Below, in pieces: positions 1-12,362 of a stretch of DNA of 64,000 bases. Positions within the stretch are counted from its first letter, which is position 1. Each line of letters begins with the position of its first letter. The notes under the pieces are model-generated. The model was not told where the DNA came from. It did no database searches and was given only the letters and a program-made list of their open reading frames with translations. The DNA is from Lepidonotus clava (taxonomy: Eukaryota > Annelida > Polychaeta > Phyllodocida > Polynoidae): NCBI GenBank assembly GCA_936440205.1, contig OW387142.1, positions 20,302,736-20,366,735 of the forward strand, given 5' to 3'. Made by a program: the position numbers and the translations under genes.

Positions 1-855
1 TCAGCTTACTATGCACGCTCGTCGTGGGTGTCTGCCAAGTCGACGGGTTAGATAGTATTCAAACAGGCGGATGATTAGCATCTTTGATGGTTTGTGGCCA
101 CTCCTCTGTCTCGATTTGTTAAGCATTGGGTCTACTCTTGTCTTGGGTTTGGTTATGCCAACTTATGGAAGGGAGCTGTCAGAACTGTCAATGACAATGT
201 CAAAAGTGGCTGTGCATCTTCAATGATCTTGTGAGTCTAGAACTAACTTGGGCAACATATCGATTTTCACGCCAAAACGAGTAAAAGTACAATCTCGATG
301 GTGATAGGACGGCTGGGCCAAGAGTGATCTTGTCTCAGTCAACTGGCTCTACAATAGTCAGTCAGTCTTTCAATGATGTTACAAATATAACTATTATAAG
401 TCAATTGGTTTCATAACTATTTAGATGAATGATAGATCTACAATACTCATTAGAGTAATGTTCCCATTTAAATCTACATGAACTTTTTTCTTAGTATGTT
501 TTGTTTTTGTTGTTTGCTTTAACTAGAGGGAACAAGTCTAAATACTGTAATTATTACCCCTCTGGATATTAAAGAAGACACAAAAAGACGATTTTGGGCA
601 TTACAATATGTTTCTTTTGAGTTTTGTATTATAATTATTGTGTAAAAGAAGGAAATCATATTTTTGAAGATAACTATTGAAAAAATCCAACAGGCTTGAA
701 AGCAGGGACTTTAAATCCTTTTTTTTTTTTTTGGGGGGGGGGGGGGGGGGTCTCTGGGAACTTTGAGACCTTTATTTTCCCATAAACACCCTTTAAAAAC
801 CTTTTGATAGTTTTATTCCATTTCAAGCAGTGATAACCTCAGAAACAAATGCAAT
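1..855. other. Non-coding, no gene seen
   Basis: I see no credible exon here. The only notable structure is a poly-T run followed by 18 G residues at 733-750, a homopolymer tract of the kind that recurs through the window. Confidence 0.5.
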
Positions 856-1065
856 ATGACAATGGCGCACTCCTCACTGGGGTTAATGAGACATATTTTC
901 AAGGAAATGCACTCTTTTGATACGTTTTGTTATTTATGAAAATCATGAATGTTCCCTTGGCACACTTTTCAAAATTCAATGTGACATTTTAGTTTTTAAT
1001 GTGTCAAATGGTGCCTGGCGTCGCCCTAACATTGTCACTGTTCAAGTGACCAAATTCACCAATAC
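856..1065 (+). repeat. Dispersed repeat, copy A
   Basis: The segment opens with GACAATGGCGCACTCCTCA and continues with a diverged match to 2218-2400 in the same orientation. Shared landmarks are the opening words, then TGAGACA.ATTTTCA, and a CCCTAACATT near the end. Family unknown. The two copies lie about 1.36 kb apart and are too diverged to be a recent duplication. Confidence 0.55.
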
Positions 1066-1710
1066 ATCATTACATGTAAGAATAAGTAAAAGGTACAAGA
1101 AATTCATGAAGAATAGTGACTGAACACATAGGCTGGTCGACCATCTGGGTTTTTCGCTCACTACAACAACCAGCCGGTAGGGGGTTTGGGGTCAAGGTCA
1201 GCATATCCAACGTTACGCCCGTCCGCCATATTGAAATAGATGAATTTTCCGTAACTTTTAGGGTTTGTTTACATTGGGTGTTCATATATTAAGAAGGATT
1301 CCACATCCTATTCCTTGTACGAGGTAAATGCTTAGGATATAAATATGGAAAATACCAAAAATTTGAATTTTATTTCATCTAGATTAATCATAAATATACC
1401 TTAAAGTTCACGGGCGGATCTTGAGAGAAAGCAGTGCCCTGTAACCCAGAGTCATGATGCCATTGAAAATAGTCCCAATCTAGGTGTGCTGCAGTTGTTA
1501 ATGTTCACTAAATTATGCATCTATTACACACTTGATTTACTAAAATACATTATTTCTTATTCATCCATCAAAATAATAGATTGTTTGGTGAAAATGAAAT
1601 GTTGGCCCAAGGATTGAGCCAAACCACCACATTTTCAAGTAGTTCCGGCAGGACCCAGTACTTGGCCCGTCTTGCTGAGTGGGCCAAGCGGCACTAGGCT
1701 ACTGAACACA

Positions 1711-1800
1711 AGGCTACAGTGGCGGAGCCAGAAATTTTAGAAAGGGGGGTGCCTATTTCAAAAAGGGTCCCGGCACCCCCTTGGGAGATGCCAGTTTTAT
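1711..1800. mobile_element. hAT-like MITE terminus (fragment)
   Basis: CAGTGGCGGAGCCAG at about 1719 followed by a G-rich stretch is typical of hAT-family non-autonomous elements with TIRs of the CAGTGGCGGA type. I found no matching inverted end nearby, so this is a fragment or the far end has decayed. Confidence 0.4.
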
Positions 1801-2217
1801 ATTAAAAAAACGAAAACGAGTGTGGCCGGGGGGAGTCGTAGCTATCCCCCCGACAGTTGAGTCCTACATGAAAAGGATTTTTATGACAACTGAAAAAGGC
1901 CAAGAAAAATACTGTAAATGACGACCGAAAATAGCATTAACTAATGACAGCCGGAAAAGCATATATGACGGCCAAAAAAGTTATCGGCCGTCAGCCCTGT
2001 TCCAAAATTGTCGGCCAGGCGTTAGGCTTGAACAACGCACACACTTCTCATTTCGAGGTGAAATACTAATCTGTTAATATCGACATTGCGCTAGTTGAAT
2101 TAAAGATGATACATGTAATCATGAATTTATTCCAGAAGCAAATACTAGTTTACATGTCTACGTATCGGCAGACATAGAATGACAATATTCAGTGATTATG
2201 TCAGGAAAAAATGACAT

Positions 2218-2400
2218 GCGACAATGGTGCACTCCTCAATGAAGATTATGAGACAAATTTTCATTAAAATGTTCAGTACAATTGTTGTACATTTTAAGAT
2301 ATGTTACAATCCTAATGTTCCATCGGCGCATACTTTTAATGCGCCATTTTATGTTGCGGCCCTAACATTTTCACCGCAATATTCACACAAAAATATGAAA
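2218..2400 (+). repeat. Dispersed repeat, copy B
   Basis: Diverged second copy of the repeat at 856-1065, starting GACAATGGTGCACTCCTCA. Short open frames inside it are not conserved between the two copies, which argues against coding. Confidence 0.55.
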
Positions 2401-3954
2401 TATTAGTCTATCTTTTAAACTGTTCGGAAAGATTAAATTTTGTGTGCCACCGAGGCACACTCCAATTTAAACTGAGCGCCCAGGATGTTGAAATTCACTA
2501 ACTAGTATATCATAAGTATTACAAAACACAAAAAGATGCATGTTCCGGGACAGACTTGACGAAAACGAGTCCCAGGCACACCGTTAATTTTGAACATTAT
2601 TTAAAAAAGCCATTGGTCGAAAGAGAAAACTGACCTAGTTTAACATCTGTATGTATGAAACTATTAACTGATGTAGCGTAGTATCATTCGGCCCCGACAT
2701 GTTTATATGAATGTGGCCAGCGGAATGACTTTCATTATTCAAAGTGCATTCTGTCAATGTCGAGGCGGGAAGAATGGGAGATGTGGGCTCTAGCTGCGGG
2801 AGTGTTCATGATAATAGTACGAACTGCTCGCGGCACATCACGGACACTAAACAACGCAAGTCGGGTCGGCAATGAAATTCCTCTCTCAATAAGTTATAAA
2901 TTCTCGAGCCTGGCTATTTCAACAATAGTAGGATTCGGTTTAAACGGATGCTCTTCCCGGCCTAGGGTTTATGGAGTTATTTTGTGTGTGTTGCAACACT
3001 GCATATAATGCGTTCTATTTTACTGGTAATCTTTTTTCCCTTTGTGTTGGTTATGTATAACTCAAAGTTGTTCAACATAATTAATGTGCATAGTTTGGAC
3101 TAGCATCTATAATCTTCTTTTATATATATGTGATATAAGTTGTACATACAAAGAAAAGCGCCATGCAGCAGAAACATGCGCATTTTGGCCCAGGATTCAA
3201 CTTTATTTCGTATGTTTATTGGAACATTTAGTGGAAGCTGTTTTTCAATATGAAGACGAACTTATGTTGACACACTAAATCTTCAAAGTAATCAAATCCT
3301 GTCTCAAATAGGAAATTCATTAGGTTACATATATGAAATACGATCATACATACATGAGAATGATTTCCAATGAAACACTACTCCCGTACTACCAACGGTT
3401 TTATTCTTACCAGAGAAATAAACAATCTTTTTACAAATCAGCCTCTAGGTAGTAATTAACTATCTGTAAAACGAAACTTACTGTTCATACTGAATTAAAC
3501 AGATTCAAGAGTCGTAATATGGATAGCTGCCAGGTCTTAAAGTAAAGGAAACTTGGAAGGTTGTTGTAATACTTTGTTTATTGTTGTATATTGTGTTGGC
3601 CAACATTTTGCCAGACCTGAGGCAACTTAGAATGTCTTTCATTATTTCTAGATAATACTTTCAGTTGACAGACATTTGTCTTTCCCACAAGTCAATCAAG
3701 TATTTAAGACGCAAGGGTATTTTTTATATTTTGTTTATGTGCTAAGATTTGAAAGAAATTTTAGGCCCAAGGACGTAATTGTGTGTTAGTAACATGCATG
3801 GAACTCCTGGGAAAAAGAACACGAGAATAGGGCAGCTATGTGAATATGCGACGTATGTTATGAAGAATTCAGGGCACTATAGACCAAAACACTACGCTTA
3901 TCAGCAGTGACTGTTGTGCCACATAGTGGTGAGTTCATGTTGAAGCAGGAGAGT
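2401..3954. other. Non-coding, no gene seen
   Basis: AT-rich sequence with only short chance frames of fewer than 90 codons, none with a recognisable motif or convincing splice context. No tandem or inverted repeat was evident by eye. Confidence 0.45.
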
Positions 3955-4060
3955 GAAGTGGGCGGGGCCCTGGGAGGGGCATGCCGGTAACAGCTTGGCA
4001 GGGCAGCTCTATGCGCGGTACTTCGTACCTCCATCACGGGCATGGGAAGCAACCTCACTC
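3955..4060. promoter_or_regulatory. GC-rich island with GC boxes
   Basis: A short GC-rich patch in AT-rich surroundings. GGGCGGGGCC followed by GGGAGGGGC at 3959-3980 are Sp1/KLF-type GC boxes. It may be a distal element or an upstream promoter. No TATA box or adjacent exon could be assigned. Confidence 0.35.
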
Positions 4061-4261
4061 ACTCCCTCGCCAGGACATTGTGTCCTGTTTGCACATCAGA
4101 AGAAGAAATAGCATATTTCCCTATTGTAATTATTTACGGCGTCAAAAACGAAGCCTGTGACACCCCATCCCATAGGGTACACTACATTAGTACCTGCGCC
4201 AACTTCGCTAATGTTAATTTTGTAGGACAGCATATATTAACATACAGAAAGGATTTCGTCC

Positions 4262-4352
4262 AGTGTACAATCAGTAGCATTTCAGTAGCTGATTTAAATA
4301 TTTCTGACATACTGATTCAGGTAGTACACACTGCCGTTTGCTCCGGGGTATA
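4262..4352 (+). repeat. Dispersed repeat with 12043-12125
   Basis: The stretch containing TATTTCTGACATACTGATTC aligns with TATTTCGGACATGCTGATTT near 12072, both preceded by an AGTAG.ATTTCAGT word and followed by CTCCGGGG or TTCCGGGC. It is an interspersed repeat of unknown family, same orientation in both places. Confidence 0.5.
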
Positions 4353-5450
4353 GTTAGCTACGGGTTTATTCTTGTATACAAATCGGGGTATGAATTATGT
4401 AAAACTGGATACTAACAAAACCGGCCTTATGCCAAATTGTGTACTTCAAATTATCAATTAAAGACACTTAAAAAGACAACAAAAGGACTAGCGGTAGTAT
4501 GAAAAATGATAACAAGTGATCCGTAGTGTTTGGTACAAGATATAGATAAACGAACTCTTTTTCCATTGCTCAGACATATCAAAATCTAATTTGAGAATGA
4601 CAGGACCATAACCCCCAGGAACCTATCAATTATGGATAAATCTCCGCCCTACCTAAGAGGTCCAAATAGACCAATTCCAGCTGTAATCTCTGCAAGTGAG
4701 TGGCCATTTGGTTTCATGACGTCATTAATAGAGTAATGGAGTGGTTGAGTTAGAAATTGTCGTAGGAGGAGTCCTAAAATTACATGTCATTTAGGGTCGG
4801 GATCATTATCTCACGTCTAACTCACATTGTTCCTGGTCATGCCTTGTTGTGTAACCTCTGACGTCGGGCATCATGGTTTCACTGTAATTACCTCGAGAAA
4901 ATAATGGGGAATGGTAACTCAGAACGGAAAGGATTCATTAGCACCAGTACTAAGTATCTCGCCACAGGTGCGACGGAATTACCGTGACAAGTCTCAATTG
5001 TGCTGTTATTTTTTAGATAAGTTATTCAAACTGAAAACGAGACAGTATGTTCTTACTAGTACTTTTTTACGTACAGAAACAACCACATTTGAAAGACATT
5101 TTTAAACAGTTCAATTCATACTTATTGACGAAGTCCTAAGACTATTTCGACTCTCATGGAAGCTCCACTACAGGACTGACATTATGACTAGATATCTCTA
5201 GAGTTCATAATTATGTTTCACATGTGTTCTGTATATCATTCAGATCATAGCCATGATAGGCCTAATTTAGTGTGTACAATGAATTTACATTTACACAGGG
5301 GTCTTTGATTGTTCCCGAGTAGTTTCTATTTTTTCTTCTCTGTTTTGTTTTTCTATTTCTTTATTTATACAGGTTAACTTTCAGTTAGTTGCTCATTTGC
5401 TTGATTGCACCAGTTGGCTTACAATTTGTATGATACAAATATAGCGTGGG
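4353..5450. other. Non-coding, no gene seen
   Basis: No motif-bearing frame. Short ORFs here have biased, low-complexity composition and no splice-site support. Confidence 0.4.
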
Positions 5451-5451
5451 A

Positions 5452-5470
5452 ATATATATATATATATATA
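5452..5470. repeat. (AT)n microsatellite
   Basis: About nine uninterrupted AT units. Confidence 0.9.
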
Positions 5471-5524
5471 CATCGTAATGTTTTGATTATAGCTTCTTTT
5501 TAAATAAACCTTTCTATGTAGCAG

Positions 5525-5691
5525 TGTCCGAAATTAAGGATATATTTTGTGCACTCACCGGGTGCACAGGTTGTAGAATTGTGCACCTGGAACAGGTTCT
5601 TTGTGTACATTTATATAAGAGTCTATTGAACTGAGTGAAAAAGCATGCACCATCAGGGTGCACAGATTTTAAATCCATGCACTTTCGGACA
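5525..5691. mobile_element. Small MITE, about 167 bp
   Basis: Begins TGTCCGAAA and ends TTTCGGACA, a perfect 9-bp terminal inverted repeat. Inside, GTGCAC words occur in opposite orientations on the two sides, giving further fold-back potential. No target duplication was recognised, so the superfamily is undetermined. Confidence 0.55.
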
Positions 5692-5901
5692 TTGATGTAG
5701 ATATAGTTTCCAATTTTGGTAATTGTAAGCAATAGGTGAATGATATAATTCATTATTATTATTATGATTTTACCCATACAAGTTGAATAAGTTCATTAAG
5801 TTATGTTTGAAATTAACATCATTATTTTGATAATTTCATTTTAACCTGTGTTTTTTGAGTTGTATCGACGAACATTTTCCCTTTTTTTCCCTTTTTAAAT
5901 A

Positions 5902-6212
5902 GTGTGAGTGAGTGAGTGTTGGGTGTTTTACGCCGTACCAACAGCCAGGGTCATTTTCACGGCAAAAACCAGTTGGGACGAATTCTGTCTTATGTGACCG
6001 AATCTATGAGATGAAGGTGACAGGGCGGGCAAACAGCAGGGGATCAAAACCCAGCGATCATTTTTGCTGTACCTCATCCCTTAGTGAACCAAGCACTGAC
6101 CGGGAATTGAACCCAAGAACCACTTGGTCAGTGCAGGGTCCCCCCTATCGTCGCCTCATACGATCAGCAGGGGCTACTGAGGGCCTGTTCTTACCCGGAC
6201 CCCCATGGGGCT
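5902..6212 (-). mobile_element. tRNA-related SINE with 11-bp TSD
   Basis: Read on the minus strand, the element carries a pol III B-box-like GGTTCAATTCC, then a body that ends ...GGCGTAAAACACCC and an ACTC microsatellite tail. It is flanked by a perfect 11-bp direct repeat CTTTTTAAATA at 5891-5901 and 6213-6223. A tail next to a T/A-rich target duplication is the mark of LINE-mediated retrotransposition. The intact duplication and tail suggest a fairly young copy. The tail resembles repeats common in mollusc genomes (from memory). Confidence 0.8.
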
Positions 6213-6223
6213 CTTTTTAAATA

Positions 6224-7973
6224 AGCTGTCTGATTAAAGATATGATGCTACAAGTTTTAACTTTTAAAGCTCCACCAACCGCCGATCGTAATTTCCCCGG
6301 AGAGGGGGAGCGTAATGCCTATTTCTAAGACACGAATACCCCATATATATGTCCTTTATTGAAAAAAAAAGAAGGGAAAAAAATAGCGTTTGCCTGGCTT
6401 ATGCATGATTGAAATAAAACCAAGAAGGACTATTTTTGTCATATCACAATGAAATGACCTGCCGTTACCTAAGGCACAGTTGATCTATCCCAACAACCAA
6501 ACGAAGTCGTGCTCCATACACTTTTTGAGATAAAATGAATCTTGACAAAAAGATACCCTTTGTTTACTGTGCGATTCCTGTATGGGGCACCTGGAGGAGA
6601 GTCCCCTGGCAATGACATCAGTCAGTTGGTCTCACACAGGGAAATTCCCCTGAATTTTGGCCAAATCCCCCAGCGGCCCCTGCGACGCATACATAGTTTT
6701 CTATGCCAACGGGAAATAGGAGACCACGCAGAACTTATTTTTCCCTACATGTTTTGCCCCTTTTTCTTGTTGTCGACATACCAGATAAAGCACTCTCATC
6801 GTCTTATTCTTTCAGGGGGCCCATATCATTTCGATACCACCCAGTAATTTAACTCACTTTACTTGCATTTATTGGTATTCTGTTTATTCAAGTTCTTCAG
6901 AATAATGAAATGTTAGTGTGATCCATTATCCTACCATAAGCTATACCAGCTGATGATCACCTTACTTTCATCTAAAAGTAAAACCAATAAGTTTCGATCG
7001 TAATCTAAAGCTGGCAGTCACAATAAGATCATAGTGAGTGATCAAGCAACTGGAGACAGACGAACCCTGTAATATTTTCTTTTATCCAATCCATGAATTC
7101 TTTTTTCTAGAGCCCAGACGGCATTCTTGAATAAAATAGGATTCGAAATTAGGAAGATGTGAACAGCATGTTCGTATTCCGTTGACAACCGTTCTCAGCT
7201 GTATCGGAGATTCTGGAATGTGAAAATATAATTCTACGTCCAACTACAGTTTACGGAGGAGGATGGGAATGGGTCTGTCTTAAAGTTTTCATTAGCCCAG
7301 ACCACAGCAGCAAGCTTTAAAAGTTTATTGACGGCTATGACCCCCAATCCCAGTGGGCAGAACTTTTTCAATAATCAAGCATATTGATTGCCTGGGAAAC
7401 CTATAATTAATTTCATTGACCAGATTCATACAGCTATGTTTTAGAAGCGTTCGTCTAAATAGAATAAACGACCCTTGCTCATTCAAATTTCTTTATTTCC
7501 TTATCCCGAGAGAAGGACTGTAATAAACCCCCGGGTGGATATTGTTTCATCAAAATATATAGAATATTATAGATAGATAAACTGATTGTAATGGTCACAC
7601 CAAGAGCAGCCAGTTGTAATTCTGTCCTGATTAAACAACTGACTGTTTTACTGGTTTGTAATTTAAGTTTTAAGAATTTCCCGTGCTATATGTATATGTA
7701 TACCCTGTTGAGTATAAACGAGGAATTTCCTTACAATTCCTTCTTTCTTTTCTTTTTTTTTTAAGTGGAAAATTCCTTTATTTTTGTTAAAATGCCTTTG
7801 CATTCCTTGATTTGTTTCTACCGTAGGAAAATATCACATTATACAGGCATGCCATAGGTCTACACAAGTGCGGAATGCTGCTCTTTTCGAAAACATTCAT
7901 GTCATTTTTGAGATTAATGCAAATCTGAGACAGAGGGGTATCAATATACTACCACCACCACCAGTGACTTCTA
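6224..7973. other. Non-coding, no gene seen
   Basis: Several short frames near 6.5-6.85 kb have no motif and no splice support. Otherwise AT-rich single-copy-looking sequence. Confidence 0.4.
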
Positions 7974-8035
7974 CCCCCCCCCCCCCCCCGTCCCCACAGT
8001 GGGAAGGGGGGGGGGGGGTATAGGGGGGGTCCTGG
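7974..8035. repeat. Paired poly-C and poly-G tracts
   Basis: A run of about 16 C is followed within 25 bp by a run of about 12 G and a second G7 run, so the strand can fold on itself. The G-rich side also fits an intramolecular quadruplex. Run lengths may be unreliable in the assembly. Confidence 0.6.
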
Positions 8036-8086
8036 TGTTGCATATTGAATTCAGTGTTCGAAAGGCCGAAATCCTTAGATATCTAG

Positions 8087-8310
8087 TTTCTGACCTTCCA
8101 TCAAAATATCTAAATTAGAATTTTATATATATCTAGGCCTAATTAAGTAGCTGTCAGTGTCATAAACATTACCATCTAATGTTAAACATTAGGCGTCATA
8201 CTGTCAACAAGTTCTTTTGCTGCTGTCAGTGTCTAGGCTTGCAAGTTCAGTATTTTGTCAGAATCTGAGATTGTCACTATAGTGCCAGTTCCGACCTACC
8301 ACCCCGGTAA
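8087..8310 (+). repeat. Dispersed repeat shared with 37075-37222
   Basis: Shared words with the second copy are CCATCAAAATAT, TCTAGGCCTAA, AATGTTAAA.CAT, CGTCA.ACTGTCAA.AAGTTCT and GCTGTCAG. A further TTGTCACTATAGTG...CCGACCTACCA block lies after the body here and before the body at 37 kb, which suggests a tandem or multimeric unit of about 190 bp. Family unknown. Confidence 0.6.
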
Positions 8311-8689
8311 AATAGTTCAAAATGTTTCTTAGATACATGTATATAGGTATATAGGCCTATATTTGAAATATTTCACGGACTGGCTCACCTGAAGCGATAG
8401 CTACTCAAATATTATGTGGCACAATTTACTTGTTTTTTAGTTATACGCTTATCAAAAAAAAAAATCAAAAAAAAATCAAAAAAAAAATAAAAAATTTGTT
8501 AGTATTAAAACAAAATTGCACATAAATTAGATGGTAGGGATCTCCCCAAAGCTCAGCCTGCAGTAAGATGTGAATTATTTCTGCCAGTCTGTAGGTTTTA
8601 CATGAAAAAAAAGGTAAGGGGGTCATTAATTGATTAACTACACATTTTGCAAAAGGTTCTTGGTTGATTGAGGGAACATGCAGGGCTTG

Positions 8690-8830
8690 ACAAATCGTTT
8701 CTAAAATTATTACTAGCATCTGTGAATGTCCTGGGCATCTATATGCTGTTTCATTTTATTTTCATTTTTTTTTTAAACGAAAAACCTGAATTTTTTTAGG
8801 GTAGAGCCACAAATGTAGTCGAGCCCTGGA
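8690..8830 (+). repeat. Degenerate copy of the 48.9-kb MITE family
   Basis: TTACTAGCATCTGTGAATG followed by CTGGGCATCTATATGCTGT matches the interior of the element at 48893-49491. A downstream TTTTTTTAGGGTAG matches near its right end. No complete TIR was found at either side. Confidence 0.4.
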
Positions 8831-11300
8831 TCCTGGCACTTAATGTCCATCCCTGGGCAGTAAACTGGGAAATTGCTTTTGTCTTTGTGAAAGTATCAAG
8901 ACAGGCACAGGATAATCTTTTATTGTAAAAACTAAAGAACATTCCAATCTTGTTTTACACTTTTTCACACGTTGCCCACATTCTATCATTGACGTTTATT
9001 TAAAAATGGCTGTACCTATGTAGGAAAATAATATAATTATATGATTTTTTTGCATATACCATATACTATATTATCTCAAAACCTTCGGGAAAAAATCAAT
9101 ATTTAACCCTTTTTTGCTTGATTTTCTGGAAATTTTTTCCTTTTTTCCTAAAAATTGTAGGGTCATATGAGCCTGATCATGTGACCAGAAGTGGAAAGTT
9201 TTATAATCCAATGCTAAATCTAGATTAGAATATTCAGTACCGGTGACCTAATATCCCCATATAACATCTAGTTTGTAAGGTCTCACTATATACATTAATA
9301 AAACTCATGGTTCAGAGCCCCCCGACCCAAGGGACTGGCCATGGTGTAAACATCCCGAGATAAGCAAAAGATAAGCGGTAAGACAAAGGACTGTAAGGGA
9401 ACCTCGGCAGCTAACTTGTTTTTGATTACTTGATCAGTGTTTTCCCCTGCAAACAAAAAGAGATTTTTGTTTTTCAAACTATAGTAAAATTCTATCAAAT
9501 GTACAAACACGACCTTGCATTAAGAAATCCAATCAAATTCCTTTAAAAACCTTTATTTTGGAGAAATGATTTCTTTATATTCAGGGATCTCCCTAGGCAT
9601 GTGGGATGCGGGATTCCTGCATCAAGAATTTAATTCCCGCACCTGGTTGATATGGAGGGGGCCATTCCTGCATTATAGTTGCAGAAATGTTTATAAGATA
9701 TAGTAAAAATAGCCCACAATTTCAAAAAAATGACCCCTTCAGATTTATGAAAATCAGGCTTTCGATACTCGAAATTTTTTCCTAGGAAGAATCCTGATAT
9801 TCCTTTTTATATAGACCATATGCCGGTTCCCTTTTGCCGCGGACCTATCCTTGACATCAGCCATATGCTACAGCATTGGAGGGGGCAGAAAACATTGGAT
9901 TTCATGACTATTTCTCGCAAATTATTCTTTATTTTCTAGTATGTAACAGATAAGGGTCATAGCTAACCAAAATTGTATTTAGGAACTGATTATAAGAGGC
10001 ATAGGGAGACAAAAAACTAAATCTTAATCACTGTGTCTACAGGCTGGAACTTAACAAATCGCTACCTGATCCGCGCGTTTGATCAGACCTGCGCGACCGG
10101 CAAGGGGTGTATGGGGGGGGGGGGGGGTAGAAAGGGCCTGCCATTCGCCTAACAGAGGTACTGAATCTTGTAGTGTTGGTTCCAGTCATTATTTTTTATT
10201 ATTTAAGTAATTTTCGAAATTATATAAAAGATATGTTGTGCTGAATGATTATTTGTCCCCTCGAATATCATAAAATATATGTTGGCTATTTTCTATTTCA
10301 GTCCTTTAAATGGTTAAACTTGATCATTTCTTGTCAAAACAAGCAATTCGTTTACATTAGATTATAGAAGAAAATGGGTCGATGAAGGAAAACCCCTAAA
10401 ATCTGTCAAAATGCAATCAATTTCTAAAAAAATACTCTACCATATTTTTTTTGTTCATACCATTAGCAGTGATCATAATAATAACAATGGATTAATTGAT
10501 AGAAGAGTTTAAAGTAAACAGGAACCCCTCTCGCGCAAGGCATTATGGGCTACCTCTGCTAGGCAAATACAATCACCTGGCCAGCTTCGCAAAAAGTGTC
10601 CTGAGAAGTTTTAGTCTGGGTGGAACGAATACCGGAGCCCGAACCGACCTCTCAGGATCGACATAGGATTCTTACAAGGTTGTGTTCAGTGGCAGGGGTG
10701 TGTATTCTAAATGGTGAATCAACCAAGCATATCTACCAATTTCCATTGCCTGGTAAGGTACCGGCCTGGTAAGGTGGACTCAAAAATTATTTAGCCAGCT
10801 GTAAATTTTCAGATTTTTATCCGATTTAAGATTTTTTCACATAACCTAACAAAATAAATTTTAAGTTTAATTTCTTACATCACGTTATATCGGATTTTAA
10901 GATGATTTCAGAGTTTCTGGGATTTCAGACTTTTCTGACTTACTCTCTGGCCACGTCACTTATCAGGTTCGTGAATAGAAAATTAATTATCAATTAGAAC
11001 ACAGTGACAAAGGGCCCCGGGAATTCCCAGGTTAGATTTAGCTTAAAGAACAGTCAGGGAAAGCTGCCTTAGTGATCATAAGAAAGTGACCCGAGAGGAA
11101 GAATAGAAAAAAAAAAACTTAACTCACAGCTGAATGACCGTGTGAATACTTTACAAAACTAGAAGACAGTAGTCGTTACATAATTGTTTATAGGTCTATC
11201 TTCAATATTTACACAGAAAATTACCAAAAATGTTAAAATAAGTCAAATTTTGACTAAAAATCAAATTTTGTGTAGTTTCATATCAAACTTTAAAATTTTC
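8831..11300. other. Non-coding, repeat traces only
   Basis: No gene seen. A CAGGGATCTCCCTAGG word at about 9583 followed by an inverted GCGGGA/TCCCGC pair looks like a decayed hAT-type terminus. A run of about 15 G sits near 10107-10126. Confidence 0.35.
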
Positions 11301-11314
11301 TAAAATTTTACATT

Positions 11315-11332
11315 CGGTTGCCATGGTAACCG
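11315..11332. promoter_or_regulatory. RFX-type X-box
   Basis: CGGTTGCCATGGTAACCG is a nearly palindromic 18-mer with the GTTGCC-AT-GGTAAC arrangement of canonical RFX binding sites (X-box). It stands in AT-rich DNA about 7.4 kb before the gene 1 coding exon. Whether it regulates gene 1 is unknown. Confidence 0.5.
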
Positions 11333-12042
11333 GAATGTTTATCGAACGTCAAAACATGGAAACCATGTCATGTGACATTTATTTTAGAATTCATAAAACC
11401 TAAAAGTACACCTTTTAAGCTACATGGTGCAAAAAACAAATTGTAGCTATCTTCATTAGAAAAAAATTGGAAGTATTTTGTTTGCATCATAATTAATGTA
11501 GATAATATTTTACTCTATATCTAACTGTTTGTAATCCTGTCGCTACCGTCTATATTGAAATTTTAATGGATTTATGGTTTCTGACGTTATCATGTTCAGA
11601 AGCTCACAACTCAGCTTCTACTCAGAATATTTAAGAGATGTTTACATTTTTAGAAAGCCTGAGCCTTGTTCTAAATTCATTATTCATGTCAAGTAGCCCC
11701 AAAATCGCAGAGCAGGTAACATTTGATAAATCTTTGTGGAATGTATCCTCATTCGACATATCATAGGGCATTTGCTCTTCTACTTTGTTTGTTGCTGCTT
11801 GTTTGTTCGAACAAAAAAAAAAAAAAATATTAAGAGATAGTTTGCTTGTCAGATCGTACTATCTTATCTATAGATGTATGTTCTCCCGGAACAAAAAGCC
11901 ATGGTAATACAGTGTGTTCTGAGTACAGAATCAGTGTGTGCTTGCAGTGGCATTTTGATGGAAAATCAGTGGAAATACAGTGGCTGAATACTGGGAACTC
12001 ACTATGTCCAAAATATTATAAATGAGGTACAGCGTACTGATA
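11333..12042. other. Non-coding, no gene seen
   Basis: AT-rich. It includes a poly-A run near 11813-11827. CCCGGAAC at about 11886 is the inverse of GTTCCGGG at about 12112, so this stretch may be part of a MITE of about 230 bp that includes the repeat at 12043-12125. Confidence 0.35.
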
Positions 12043-12125
12043 GTCAGTAGTATTTCAGTTGCCAATTTGAATATTTCGGACATGCTGATTTAGGAAGTGT
12101 CCACTGACGTTCGTTCCGGGCTACC
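12043..12125 (+). repeat. Dispersed repeat with 4262-4352
   Basis: Second copy of the interspersed repeat described at 4262-4352. Its right edge GTTCCGGG is the inverse of CCCGGAAC at about 11886, consistent with a non-autonomous DNA element. Confidence 0.5.
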
Positions 12126-12174
12126 CCTTTCTCCTAGTGCTTAATTCGGGACTTGTCAAAACGTAGACAACACG

Positions 12175-12362
12175 CGGTGCGCTGGGGAGAAGGGCGCCTC
12201 CCATGGTTGGCTGCAGTGATGTGGCAGCAGTAGGCGGGCGTGACAGGTGTGCTGCGGTGACGTCAGGCGGGAGGCGGGCCCTCCCCAGGCGGGCGGCTCG
12301 CCAGCCGGGGTAATCTGATGAGGTTTTCTTAAGTCTGCAGCTAAGACCAATTAGTTGGCTTC
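12175..12362. promoter_or_regulatory. GC-rich island with CRE, GC boxes and CCAAT
   Basis: A CpG-containing patch with a perfect CRE TGACGTCA at 12258-12265, GC boxes (GGCGGGAGGCGGG, GGCGGGCGG) within 50 bp after it, and CCAAT at 12357-12361. These are pol II promoter or enhancer words. No TATA is evident. It could be an alternative promoter for gene 1, about 6.4 kb upstream of its coding exon. Open frames here are simply a by-product of high GC. Confidence 0.45.
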
